Source: Symbiodinium natans (lineage: Eukaryota; Sar; Dinophyceae; Suessiales; Symbiodiniaceae). From it: DNA of 64,000 nucleotides. The notes under the pieces are model-generated. The model ran no database searches, was not told the DNA's origin, and saw only the letters and a list, made by a program, of their open reading frames with translations. The position numbers and the translations under genes are program-made. The stretch covers positions 745,889-809,888 of the forward strand of contig CAJNDS010002746.1 of the NCBI GenBank assembly GCA_905221605.1, written 5' to 3'. Shown here in pieces: positions 34,941 through 46,304 of the stretch (position 1 is the stretch's first letter; every line of letters starts with the position of its first letter).

Positions 34941-35824
34941 CACCCTGCACCCTGCAGCCCCAACCCTCGAAATGGACTTGGCGGGGGGCCTTCTAGAAAA
35001 AACCTTTTGCTTGAGGGGGAGCTTGGGATAGTTTGAGGTTATAGTTTTTAGGTTAGGATTTGCGTATCGGGTATTAGGCTTTAGATTTAAAAGTTAAGGG
35101 GTCCAGATTTTCGGGTCCGCTAGTTAACCAAGGCGAGGGCGCGGGAAGTAGCAAGGCAAAGCGCTCCCAAACCCCAACTCCCCAATACCCTAAACCCTAA
35201 AACCCTAAAACCCTAAAACCCTAAACCCTATACCCTAAACCCTAAAACCCTAAAACCCTAAACCCTAATGCCCTAATTTTGAAACACAAATGAGAGTCTA
35301 CGATTATAAGGGACCCCAAGGGCCCCCGAACCCTAAACCCCCTACTCACCCTAAGGTAACCCCCAAAGGCGCAGTCCCTCAGGGCCTTAAGCCTGCCTAC
35401 TTTACTAGGGTTTAGGGTTTAGGGTTTAGGGCTTAGGGCCGCACCCCAGCCTTGGCGCTTAGTTTGTTTCTGGGTTTTTGCGTTTTGAGTTTTGAGCTGC
35501 TAGCAGCGTTGGTGTTGTCTGAGGGTCCGAAATGTTTTGGGGTTGTAGGTTGTTGGCTTCATAGTTGATTTTCTTCAGGGCCTTTGCAGCTATTGGATTT
35601 TCAAGCCGAACTATACATTATGGCAACATAAAAACAAAACACCACCAAGCCTAACAGCCCTAAAGAACCAACTACCCGAAACACCGAACCCTAAAACCTA
35701 AAACACTAAAAGCTGTGCACCTTCTCTTCAAGCTCCTGGTTCGCGGTGCTCAAAAAAGGCTTCTCGTCGATCCTGGGATTTCGCTCGGTATGGTGTTTGG
35801 TTTGGGGGGCTTTGGACCGATTAG

Positions 35825-35972
35825 GGCTTAGGGTTTAGTTTAGGGTTTAGGGTTTAGGGTTTAGGGTTTAGGGCTTAGGGCTTAGGGCTTAGGGCTTAGG
35901 GTTTAGGGTTTAGGGTTTAGGGTTTAGGGCTTAGGGCTTAGGGCTTAGGGTTTAGGGTTTAGGGTTTAGGGT
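35825..35972 (+). repeat. TTTAGGG array with GGGCTTA blocks
   Basis: Perfect units alternate with blocks of three to four GGGCTTA variants (35870-35900 and 35925-35950); the composite pattern occurs twice, suggesting duplication of a mixed segment. Confidence 0.88.
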
Positions 35973-36051
35973 TTGGGTTCATGGGGATTAGTGTTCCCAG
36001 GGTTGAGAGGCTTCAGGATCTATGGAATCTTAGACAGGTTTGTAGGGTTGA

Positions 36052-36167
36052 CTACAGTTTGCTTAAGAACCTTCTGCCCAACAAATCACATCTTCCTTGT
36101 AAGGGTCACATATAATATAGAAATTACTATCTCGCATTCCCGAAGGGGTTTCTTCAGTGAATAGTAG
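36052..36167. mobile_element. Family C inverted-repeat element (116 bp)
   Basis: Left end CTACAGTTTGCTTAAGAAC and right end GTGAATAGTAG, interior with CCTTGTAAGG. Confidence 0.72.
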
Positions 36168-37169
36168 TTCAGGAGAATGTTAGTACAATCCCCTCCCCCT
36201 AATATTAACCCCACCCCCCCTACCCCTCCATTATATTGCATACTGATCATGGGAGTTTAGGGTTTAGGGTTTAGGGTTTAGTGTTTAGGGTTTAGGGTTT
36301 AGGGCTTAGGGGATTGAATACGAGGGGTAGGGAAGGCTTACTAGGATCTCCCCCTAAAGCATATTCCTGAACATGATCCTCTTAAACCCATAAAAGGGGA
36401 AATACAATTGGGCCCTAAGGGCCTACCGAGTTTAGGGTTTAGGGTTCAGGGTTTAGGGTATAGGGTAATATTAAGCAGAGGGGATTCAGTGCCTCTGAGA
36501 TCTCGCGCTTGTGGCGGACTTTGGGGGCTTTCGGGTTTCGGTGACCTGGTGCACGCGCTTGGACAAGCGATGTTCATCCCGAAGCCCTAAATCCCAAACC
36601 CTAAACCCTAATTCCTAAGCCCTAAACCCTAAACAATTTCTAAATCCTCAGCAAGGGCGGGGGGTTGAGAGTGCAGTGACGCGAGCATCGAAACTGTCAA
36701 AAGCCTTCGAAATTTCAAGATGTCCAAGATTAGGATCCTACCCTGGTTGGCTTGTAGGGGTTTAGGGTTTAGGGTTTCGGGTTAAGGGTTAGGAGGTTGC
36801 GGTCTGTCTAAGTGTCCGGGGCTTCTGGCTGTCCGAATTCACGGTTCAGGTTTCATGGACACGCGGCATCAGCAACTAGTGCGCGGGCGGTGTTCCTGCC
36901 TTTCTTTGCCAGCGACAGCTCTAGGAAAAGCGCTCTTAATCCCCTTCCTTGAAGATCCTGGCTAACACTAAACCCTAATTAAGCCCTAAGCCCTATTAAT
37001 TCGCGGGCTTGCTTCAGGATTAGGGCCTTCCCCTCTGTGGAACCAAGTCTCACAAACGCATCCTGGCTGTTGCTGCATCCGCAGCTTACCGCCCCCATGG
37101 CGCGCGAGGTCTCTTCTTGCTTCTACGACAAGGACGCGACACGTGTTGTGTGGATCCTGAGACCGTGGG

Positions 37170-37265
37170 AGAACCCTAAACCCTAAACCCTAAACCCTAA
37201 ACCCTAACAACCCTAACAACCCGAACAACCCTAACAACCCTAACAACCCTAACAACCCTAAACCC
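37170..37265 (-). repeat. CCCTAAA array passing into ACAACCCTA units
   Basis: Four CCCTAAA units are followed by about six 9-bp ACAACCCTA units, a homogenised length variant. Confidence 0.85.
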
Positions 37266-37374
37266 AGAGCCTTCAGACTTCATCCTGTGCGGCGGCCGCT
37301 GCAACATGCCGATTGCTTCCAGGGAATTCCGTGGAGCCACTTGGGGTCGGATGATCACCTTAGACCCTAAACCC

Positions 37375-37520
37375 GAAAACCTAAACCCTAAACCCTAAAC
37401 CCTAAACCCTAAACCTTAGACCCTAAACCCTAAACCCTAAACCCTAAACCCTAAACCCTAAACCCTAAACCCTAAACCCTAAACCCTAAACCCTAGACCC
37501 TAGACCCTAGACCCTAAACC
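37375..37520 (-). repeat. Interstitial CCCTAAA array
   Basis: About 20 units; the last three are a CCCTAGA variant block. Confidence 0.9.
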
Positions 37521-38747
37521 CAAACTGCTTCTCCAAGAGCCAGGACCTCAATTGGCCCTCAAAGACGCTTTACCTTAGGTTCCACATAGGCCACAACACT
37601 TTCTATTTCTGAGAACCCTAAACCCCAAACCCCAAACCCTATAAACCCTTAACCCTAAAACCTAAACTTCTAAACATGTGACGTTTTGGGGTGCACTATA
37701 CGAAACATAAACTACATAAATACATAAATATAAATGAATAAGTACAAATGAATATAAATCTATATATATATATATATTGGGTTTTCTTATTTTTCCTTTG
37801 CTTATATATAAGGCTCCGTATTTGAATGGGAACCCCAACACAGACACCCAAGCGAGGTCGATGTTACTTGTGAACACGCCCGAACAAACCGCGGCACGGC
37901 TGAACCCGCGTGTCCTGCCAGACATTGTTGGTACTCCTCCTGTTTTGGAATCCCCCCCCCCCCCCCCCCCTGCGACCCGCCCTAGACCCTAAACCCAAAT
38001 TATACTTGAACCCTGAACCCTTTCACCCTAAACCGTAAGCCCTAAACCCTAAACCCTAAACGCGCCTCCTGGAGTGCCAGGCACAGGGCCTCGGGGTTCT
38101 TGGGTGCCTTCGCGCGGCTGCATTCTAGAACTGGATTCCCCAAAACCTTGAAAACACAGTAGAGTTTAGGGTTTAGGGACGCAAAACCACCCAATGTTCC
38201 TCCCCCCCTTCCCCCGCCGCTCCCCCCTCAAAATTCCCTACGTAGTCTCCGGGACTGGACCCCCCTGCCTGTAAAGGTGTATTTTAGGGCCTGGATAATT
38301 AAAATAAACCCACTGTAGCCCCAACAGCAAAGAAGGCTAAAGATGCTTCAACCTCGGATGCGATGCTTTCATGATCTTTCATGTATTATAAAATATAGTT
38401 TCCAGGCTTTTGGGAATTGCAAAAGTTCACAAAGTCTTCGCTGCTGGGCAGAAACAGCACAAATCCCGCGCGGACCTGCGCGGACCCCTCGTGTTGTCGG
38501 GAATTTAGCTCCAAGCACCAAGCGCGGACCATGAAAAACCTCGACAAAACAAGCGCGGACCTCCGTCCGGGCTTTTGGGAATTACAAGCTTAACAAAGAA
38601 ACAGATACCCACGGACCATGGAACAAGTCCTTGCATAGCTTAGCATACTGTTTGCAAGGAAGACTTAGCAGCGACTTAGCATGCATCGCTTTTACACTTA
38701 TTGTATACCACCAGGCTAAGCCACTGCATGGGGGGAAAGGGGCCAGC

Positions 38748-38857
38748 CTCCGGAACCCGCTCCGGAACCTGCTCCGGAACCCGCTCCAAAACCGCTCCGG
38801 AACCCTTTCCAAAACCCGCTCCGGAACCCGCTCCGGAACCTGCTCCGGAACCCGCTC
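38748..38857. repeat. 12-bp tandem repeat GCTCCGGAACCC
   Basis: About nine copies with CCTG/CCCG variants. All frames stay open as short periodic peptides (for example PAPEPAPE plus, GAGSGAGS minus); coding is not supported. A direct repeat GGCTTTTGGGAATT occurs nearby at 38406 and 38569, and GCGCGGACC recurs four times at 38465-38560. Confidence 0.88.
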
Positions 38858-39072
38858 CAGTAGTCAAGGGCTGGAGACCCCATCGCTTCGCTGTTGGGGA
38901 AAATAGGGTTTGGGGGGTTTTTCTAGTATAATCATACAGGGCCCCTAAGGGAAAACTATTAGCGAATTCCGACCCCCATATTAGGGTTGGCAGGGTTTGG
39001 GGTGGAGGCCTTCTCCACGATCACCTCGACGTTGGCCGAAACCAACCGCGGTTGAGAGTTTAGAGTTGAGGG

Positions 39073-39167
39073 TTGGGATGCTCCCCCTTATACAAACAGT
39101 CCTTAATGGGGATTACAGCACCCCTTGCTAGAAGTTGTTTGTTAAGGACCGTCAGTATAAGGGGGCA
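39073..39167. mobile_element. Family B element, right end truncated by telomere-like repeat
   Basis: Left end TTGGGATGCTCCCCCTTATA and inner ACCGTCAGTATAAGGGGG are clear, but the terminal CATCCCAA is replaced by CACTAAACCC. Confidence 0.75.
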
Positions 39168-39829
39168 CTAAACCCTAAACCCTAAACCCTAAACCCTAAA
39201 GCCTAAACCCTAAACCCCTAAACCCTAAACCCCTAAACCCTAAAACTTGAACCCTAAACCCTAAAACTTGAACCCTAAACCCTAAGTCCCAAACCCCAAA
39301 CCCTTAACCCTGAACACCGATAAGGCTCGCCTTGGCTTCCACCTGTGCTGCGCACTGGCACAGCGCGTCGCCTTGCACGAAGTGCACTTCGAGGGTTCGA
39401 GGGTTTAGGGTTTAGGGTTTAGGGTTTAGGGCTAGGGTTTAGGGCTTTAGCTTCGTGTTTCGGGTTCTAGGGTTTCGGCTTCTTGAGCTACGGTCTGAGC
39501 TCCTTCCAGCAATTTTCAGACTTGTCTGGAGAAGTTAAGTCTGTGCTTGAAAGGAGGGAAATTAATCGAAAGATGCCACACAATCAACCTAGTTAGTGTT
39601 CGTTGCTAGTGTTCGTTGCTAGAGGGAAGTCGCCACTCTGCAGGGACGAGGCGCTGCTTGTGACCCTTCTTGCAGGTGCATGGGCCGCATGGGGGACTTA
39701 TGGATAGGGTCACGAGTCAACGCCAATTATGACCACATGTATAGCTAAGCCACGAAGAACCCCATGTTCTACCTACCCCTGAAACTCCAAAGCATGTCTT
39801 GAGGTGCTCTAAAAACCTTACCAGAACCT

Positions 39830-39922
39830 CTAGACCCAAGAGTAACCTAGGATAAAGAGGTTTAAAGAGCCTTACAAGGAAACCTAGACCATAAAACGGG
39901 AATAAGGGCCTACTCTGGGTGC
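39830..39922. mobile_element. Family I element
   Basis: CTAGACCCAAGAGTAACCTA left end and GGGCCTACTCTGGGT right end, with AAGGAAACCTAGACC inside. Confidence 0.7.
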
Positions 39923-40276
39923 TCGACCTCCCGCCAAGCCTACACCAACAGAACAGGATCTCCGCCACCCGCCAAGACAAAGATGTATCCCGAATCCCCA
40001 TACAAACCTTTGACACCTTGCCCACTAAACCGAATACCCTAGACGCTAACCCCTAAACCCTGAACCCTAATTATATCCTAAACCCTGAGCCCTAAACCCT
40101 AAACCCTAAGCCCTCAAACCTACACCCTAAACCCTAAACCCTAAACCCTAAACCCCTAACCCCTCAAGCCTAAACCCTAAACCCAACTCATCGAACCAAC
40201 TGGCCTCTTTGGGTTTGCAAGGCCTAGGGCTGTCTTGCACCCCAAGAGCGTGGGAAGTACTTGCGCCCGATCTTAC

Positions 40277-40570
40277 CCCTAAACCCTAAACCCTAAACCC
40301 TAAACCCTAAACCCTAAACCCTAAACCCTAAACCGTAGACTTGCATGCCCAGCCGCGGAGCTGCGGGTAGGAGGGCTCATAGGTCTCCAGCAGCTTGCCA
40401 GCAGCCATGTCAGAGCTTCTGGTTTAGGGCTTAGGGCCCCCCCTATACCCTCCAAGCTCATAACCCCTGTGAGCTTTCTATAATTAGGCCCCGCCAGGCC
40501 CATAAAAACCTAAACCCTAAACCCTAAACCCTAAACCCTAAACCCTAAACCCTATAAACCCTAAACCCAG
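40277..40570 (-). repeat. Two CCCTAAA arrays around an island
   Basis: Runs at 40277-40335 and 40507-40566 frame a 170-bp unique island. Confidence 0.85.
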
Positions 40571-41380
40571 AAGCTGAGGCCCATTTAGGGTCTACCTTCA
40601 GAACCGAAAACCTGCGTTTAAGTAGGTTACCTACTTGGAGGTTCAGGGTTTAGGGTTTAGGGTTTAGGGTTTAGGGTTTGGAGGTTGAGGGTCTAGGTTT
40701 GAGCTGTTTCTAGGGTTTATGGGAGGGTATAGGTTCGGCTTTATGGTCTTGCGGTAGGTGCTTACGCAGGGTTCAGGTTGAAAGGTCTAGGGTGGTGCGA
40801 CTCTTTAGATACATCCAGCCGTGAGCCTTAAACGCTGTGACTCGAAACCCTGCCACTTCGAGTCGCAAAAGCTCAAACTAGGGTTTAGGGATTAGGGATC
40901 GGGTTTAGCGTTTAGGGTTTAGCCTGAATCCCAAAACATGTCTGGTGGGTCTTGGCACGCTTTCTCAGAACCTTGAGCCTGTAAGGCTGTGGCGGCAGCT
41001 GTGCGACGAAGTCTACACCCTTGTCCCTGTATAGGTGATACGACCGATAAACCAGTGGAAGCCCAAACCCTCAAAAAAAACCAGAAAACCTTCTTAAAGC
41101 CCTTGAAACCCTCTAAGCCCCGAAACTATTGAAGCCACTAACCCAGGTCCCCCGCCGCTTGCTTCTCTGCCCTCCCCCTGCCCTCCCTCGTCCTGGATGA
41201 AGTCTTGTAAGTTTCAAGTACTTAAAGGGCTCCAATGCATGCCCACACCCCCACCACTCTCCCCACCCCCGTTCTCCCCGCCCCCTAAACTGTAAACACT
41301 AAAGCCTAAACCTAAGCCCACCTTACGCCATAAGCCCCTCCAAACTCAACCCGGGGCTCTTACAAAGTGGAGCTTTGTAC

Positions 41381-41506
41381 CCCTACTTGGAGGTTCATGG
41401 GACTTACTCACCACTTATAACTGGCCTTATTACCCTACGGTAGTCTAAGTGGGGTTATAAGTACAGTTCTAATTGGTTAGTAAGTACCATGAACCTCCAA
41501 GTAGGG
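41381..41506. mobile_element. Family L inverted-repeat element (126 bp), single copy here
   Basis: Ends CCCTACTTGGAGGTTCATGG and CCATGAACCTCCAAGTAGGG are perfect inverted repeats, followed inward by ACTTAC / GTAAGT. Confidence 0.85.
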
Positions 41507-42109
41507 TTTGGGTTAGGCATGGCGCGCGAAGCATCCTGCCGCCCATTCCCTGAGCCCTCGTTTAGAGCTTGGGGCTCAGGGTTAAACGGTGAACGTTTAG
41601 GGTTTAGGGTTTAGGGTTTAGGGTGGCCCCCACCCCAAAAAGCCCTCAAAGGAAACCCCTGTCTGCGGGAAAGGCGGGATGATGGCAGCGGGGGGTTGAG
41701 GGGATTATAGGCAGGGTTTAGAGTTGAGGGTTTAGGGAGGCCTATGGTTAGAAGGTCCTGGGAGTATCGGGGTGAGCCACAGCCCTTCCTTAGACTACCT
41801 ACTCGAAACCGCTTTCTGAAGAATTCTGCTAGTTGCCATATAACAGATCTCATAACCCCTCAATCCTGAACCCTAAACCCTACACCCTAAACCCCAAACC
41901 CTAAACCCCAAACCTTAACGTCGCCACGCAAACAAGAGGAACACATGCCAGGCCACCTGAGACCGAAGGGATCGGGGGCCACACCGAGCGATGTGGTACA
42001 CGTGCACCTGCGCATGGGGGGGGGGGGGGGGGGAGACGCGGCCCCCAGACCCGATAGGGGTTTAGGGTTTAGGGTTTTAGGGGGAAGACGTGGCCCCCAG
42101 TTAGGGGTT

Positions 42110-42232
42110 GTTACATGGTCTACATGTCCTTTAGGGAACCCTGACAGAGCCCTCAGACACCCTTCAAACCCCAAGAAACCCAGACGTCAGAACCCCTTTA
42201 GGGAATGTAATGCACCATTTTAAGGGACCATG
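42110..42232. mobile_element. Family G-like element
   Basis: Left GTTACATGGTCTACATG and right TTAAGGGACCATGTGGC, with AGAACCCCTTTAGGG inside. More diverged than the other copies. Confidence 0.55.
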
Positions 42233-42736
42233 TGGCTTCCAGACCCGAGAAGACCTACACCCTAAACCCTAAAACCCTAAACACCCTGTAGGGTTCCGGG
42301 GCCAACCGCAGGATGAGCCTTGAAAATTAAATCTCAGAGGCCTTCGGTTTCATAGTATCCGCAGGCTCGAAGTAGGTAGGAGTTTAAGGTTTAGGGTTTA
42401 GGGTTAGATTCATTCCTCAGCCCTATCCCAAACCCTAACCCCCATAACCATAAACCCAAAAGCCTAACCTGCGGGAAAAATCGTCTTGGTTGAGGGTTCA
42501 GGGCCTTTAGAGGGTTTAGGTTTAGGGTTTGGGGGGCTTCGGATGTGTCACGGCTCCGGCTTCTTGATGAGCAGAGTTACCAGTGAACCCCAAACGCCAA
42601 AACCCTGCTAGCCGAATTCGTCCCCAAACCTCAAAGCCGATTCTGAACTCTAAGCCACACACACCGTATTCACAGGATTTTCAGCACTTTTAGGTGGAGG
42701 CTGAGGCTGTTGGGGTTTGGATTCTGGTGGGATGTC

Positions 42737-42807
42737 GTAGTTCTCCCCTTTTTTGAGGTGCCGTACTACATAGGGACCCCAAGGACCCTAATGTAGAAAA
42801 CCACCCC
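42737..42807. mobile_element. Family J-like element
   Basis: GTAGTTCTCCCCTTTT left, with the GGTGCCGTACTACATAGGG core shared with the 27.5 kb copy. Confidence 0.6.
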
Positions 42808-43058
42808 TGTTTTTGGCATAGGGATTTGGAGTTTCGGATTTCCGGCGAGGCACCACTGGAGGAGCTGATGGCACTGCATCGCGAAAGACCTGTGGACAAG
42901 CCCCCTAAACCCTAAACTACATTTAGGTTTTAGGGTTTTGGGTTTGGGGCTTAGGGTTTAGGGTTTGAGGTCTAGAGCTTCGGGTTTGGGTTTTAGGGGG
43001 CTTGGGATGGAGGGCTTTGGCTCCCAACAAATTTACTTCGTCAACAGTGAACCCTTGA

Positions 43059-43295
43059 CTACAGTTTGCTCAAGAACACCAAGGACATGTAAAATGACAA
43101 TCTTTAAATGGGGGGGGAAGGGCGGGGTTTCCCAAAGTAGGGGTTACCTTCTTGAGGCCCTTCTTATAAGGTGATCCTACTATTTGGGGGGGGGGGGGGT
43201 CTATTTTAGGGTCCCCTATTTTCGTACATCCCCATACTACCCTTATAAGGAAGAATATTTTCTATGTTTGGGAGGCGCTCTTAAGCAAATAGTAG
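43059..43295. mobile_element. Family C element (237 bp) with a nested family M insertion and G run
   Basis: Ends CTACAGTTTGCTCAAGAAC and CTTAAGCAAATAGTAG enclose a family M sequence (TTTCCCAAAGTAGGGGTTAC, about 43126-43185) and a long G run; the interior CCCTTATAAGGAAGAATATT matches the other copies. Confidence 0.75.
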
Positions 43296-43381
43296 TTCAT
43301 GGGGTTTGCAAGGAAACCTGGGCCCGCCCCTCCCTCCAACCAAGACAGGAAAAAGGGCTTGAGGTTTCAGGTGTTTAGGGG

Positions 43382-43535
43382 ACCCTAAACCCTTAGCCCT
43401 GAACCCTTAACCCTAAACCCTAAACCCTGAACCCTGAACCCTAAACCCTGAACCCTAAACCCTGAACCCTGAACCCTAAACCCTGAACCCTAAACCCTAA
43501 ACCCTGAACCCTGAACCGTGAACCCTAAACCCTCT
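43382..43535 (-). repeat. CCCTAAA/CCCTGAA mixed array
   Basis: Units alternate between CCCTAAA and CCCTGAA in a semi-regular pattern. Confidence 0.85.
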
Positions 43536-44838
43536 TTGGGTTTGAGGTGTTCGGGATTGAAGGCTGTTGGGGTTGACTCGTTCAGGGGGATTTGACGCAT
43601 GCTTGGGGCTTGCTCTCTCGGCGGGAAGGATGACAAAACGATGCGCTTCACATGAACCAAAAGCATGGCCTTGCAACCTCAACGCTCTTCGGGTTTAGGG
43701 TTTAGGGTTTAGGGTTTAGGGTTTAGGGTTTAGGGTTTAGGGTTTAGGGGTATAAAAGGTCCATCTCAATCCCCACCAACACGGAGCCTGGACCTGAGAG
43801 GTGAGCGGGAGGCAGGGGGCGCGAAAGCCTTACACCCCTAAAACCGAACCCCAAAGCCCTAAGCCTGAACACCCTAAACCCTAAACCGCAAACCCTAAAC
43901 CCTAAACCCTAAACCCTACACCCTAAATCCCCCAGGCCTCCACCTCAAAGAGGAGAGGCTCGGAGGCCTCTGGAGCTGGGGGAAAGGAGCAGATTTGGCT
44001 TAGGGTTTAGGGTGTAGGGTTTAGGGTTTAGGTTAGGGTTTTAGGGTTAGGGGTTTAGGGCTTAGGGCGTAGGGCTTATAGGGTTTAGGGTTTAGGGTTT
44101 AGAGGTCTAAGTTGCTTGCACCGTGGATTTCCAAGTGAAATTAGCTTAGTTCTGGGCTTGGGTACCTGGGAATCGAAAAGGTTGGTGTCAAGGGCCCATA
44201 AGGGAACCTCAACGCCCTAACAAAAGTTGGTTGGTTCAAGTGGACTGGTTCCACCAGATCGTGGGCGCAGCCCCCTGAAAGAAGTCCCTCGAGATCATTG
44301 ATCACAGTCACAATAAGCTCGTGGTTCTTTTGTGTTCTACCCCGCTGGGTTTAGGGTTTAGGGTCTAGGGTTTAGGGCTTAGGGTTTAGGGTTTAGGGTT
44401 CAGGGTTTAGGGAGCGCATCGTTCATACCCAACCCTGGAGACACCATCACGCCTCAAACAGATTCTAAACTCCCTTGCTTTCGCTCAACCAAGCATGCTG
44501 GTGTTCACGCCGAAAAGGGCGGGGCGCAACGGGGCTCCGTCCTACCGGGCCGCGACGTTACCAGAACTCGACTGAGGGTCAAGGTTTGCTGGTGTGAAAA
44601 CCAAAAAACGAACCGATGAAGCGTCTCAACGTCTATCCTGGGCTTGCCTTTTTCCCCTAAACCTTAAACCATAAACCCTAAACCCAGTCCCATACTGAAC
44701 TTGGAACCCTAGCAAAATTATTTTTCGCTGTTTCTTAGGAATTATTAAATTATAGTACCCAAAAATTAAAAAAATATGTCCAAGCTGTCTCTTGGCTCTT
44801 GCTCGGGCTCGACTGCAGATGCCGCCGGGTCCAGCTCT

Positions 44839-44955
44839 CTACTAGTTGCTTAAGAATTAAACAACCCCCCAAAGAGTAAAGAATATTCTTCCTTATTAAG
44901 GGAAATATAGGGATCATCATTTCTTATTCTTTTGAGGTTGTTAAGCAAATAGTAG
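44839..44955. mobile_element. Family C inverted-repeat element (117 bp)
   Basis: Ends CTACTAGTTGCTTAAGAA and TTAAGCAAATAGTAG; AGCTCT flanks both ends as a likely target duplication. Confidence 0.8.
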
Positions 44956-45602
44956 CTCTGGCTGAGGCTCACTGCCATCCCAGCGGGCTCCCCGAAGTGA
45001 ACTTCAGAATTCTAGTCGGATGAGAGCAGTTCCTGGGGTTTCTGACGGCACAAGCACCGGCGCAAAAAAAAAGGTCAGCAACCGACAGCCCTGCCGCAGA
45101 TGATCAGGCGATAACAAACCCAAAGCCCGAACATCTCTAAATAGTCCCCCCACTCCAACCCCTTACAACGCAGCCACCCGCAAGCTTGGGAAGCCCTTTC
45201 ACCTGGAAAGCTCTCTACTCTTATGGCGAAACATAAGATCCCTCAGACATGACAGAGCTGCAAGAAGCTCGCTCAAGGGAGCACTGAGCACCCCGACACC
45301 GGAACCGCTTTTGCCGCCTCAGCATCAGAACAAAAAATCTCCCTCCCAGAGTTTAGGGTTTAGGGTTTTAGGGTTTAGGGTTGTAGGGCTTTAGGGTTGA
45401 GGGTGTAGGGTTGAGGGCTGAGGGTTTAAAGGGCTTAGGGACTATGGGTTTAATTAGGTGGTAGGCTTAGGTGGTAGGGCTGTTGGCTTTGAAGGGTTCG
45501 TCGTGTCGAGCCTTGTAGCTTCCAGGGTTTTTCCCCTTCAATCCATCTCGGAACCATGCTCCTGCACACGAGCCTCGCACAAGTCCCAAGGGCCTACCTA
45601 GC

Positions 45603-45690
45603 CCTAAACCCTAAGCCCTAAGCCCTAAGCCCTAAACCCTAAGCCCTAAGCCCTAAGCCCTAAACCCTAAACCCTAAACCCTAAACCTGC
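45603..45690 (-). repeat. CCCTAAG variant block array
   Basis: Runs of CCCTAAG alternate with CCCTAAA; one variant is locally homogenised. Confidence 0.83.
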
Positions 45691-46190
45691 TGAATCCCGA
45701 CCAAACACAAGGGCGCCAAAGGAAACTACCCCGGCTTCGAAGGTTCGGGTTTAGGTTTCTAGGGTTTGTAGGGTTTCTAAAATTTCTAGGGTTTCTAGGG
45801 TTGCAGGTTTGTAGGGTTTTCTTGGCTTGATAGAGCTCATAAACCTTAAACCCCATAGAGCCCAATGCATGTGGGGCCCCTCTCGAAGCCGCCGACGCCC
45901 TCTGCAAAAACAGGACATCAGAACTAAACACCCTGACGGTCCCCTGCTCCTTCAGGGTTTAGGGTTTAGGGTTTAGGGTTTATAGGGTTTAGGGTTTAGA
46001 GGTCGAACCACTACGGCCAACCCCACCTCTGAATCTTGTAGCTGCATTCCAGGGCTACCGCATATGATGCTCTAATTCACTCTCTCCATCTATGTGGGCG
46101 AGGTTGGCAGCAAGCAAGCAACCGCAGACTCAAACAATTTGAGGGCTTAGGGATAAGGATGAACCTCAAACTCAACAGATCCCTATAAAC

Positions 46191-46304
46191 CTAGACCCAG
46201 GAGTAACCTAGGAAGAAAAAGGGTGCCAAAATTGGTTTCAAAGGGGTTTATAAGGGGGAACCTACACCTTAAAATAACCGGGAAGAAGGGCCTAGTCTGG
46301 GTCC
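46191..46304. mobile_element. Family I element
   Basis: CTAGACCCAGGAGTAACCTA left end and GGGCCTAGTCTGGGTCC right end. Confidence 0.7.

Larger units (their letters stand above)
31520..35800. other. Telomere-like arrays alternating with short islands
   Basis: Arrays at 31630-31715, 32060-32135, 32645-32695, 32885-32970 and 34062-34120 frame islands of 80-200 bp. A G run lies at 33229-33251. Family A (34816-34940) and M (34567-34625) elements are present. Apart from 32143-32257, no island is distinctive. Confidence 0.45.

Noticed and set aside
38582-38931. PAPEP or GAGSG repeat protein
   Set aside because: Arises from the 12-bp array in every frame; no start context or flanking domain.
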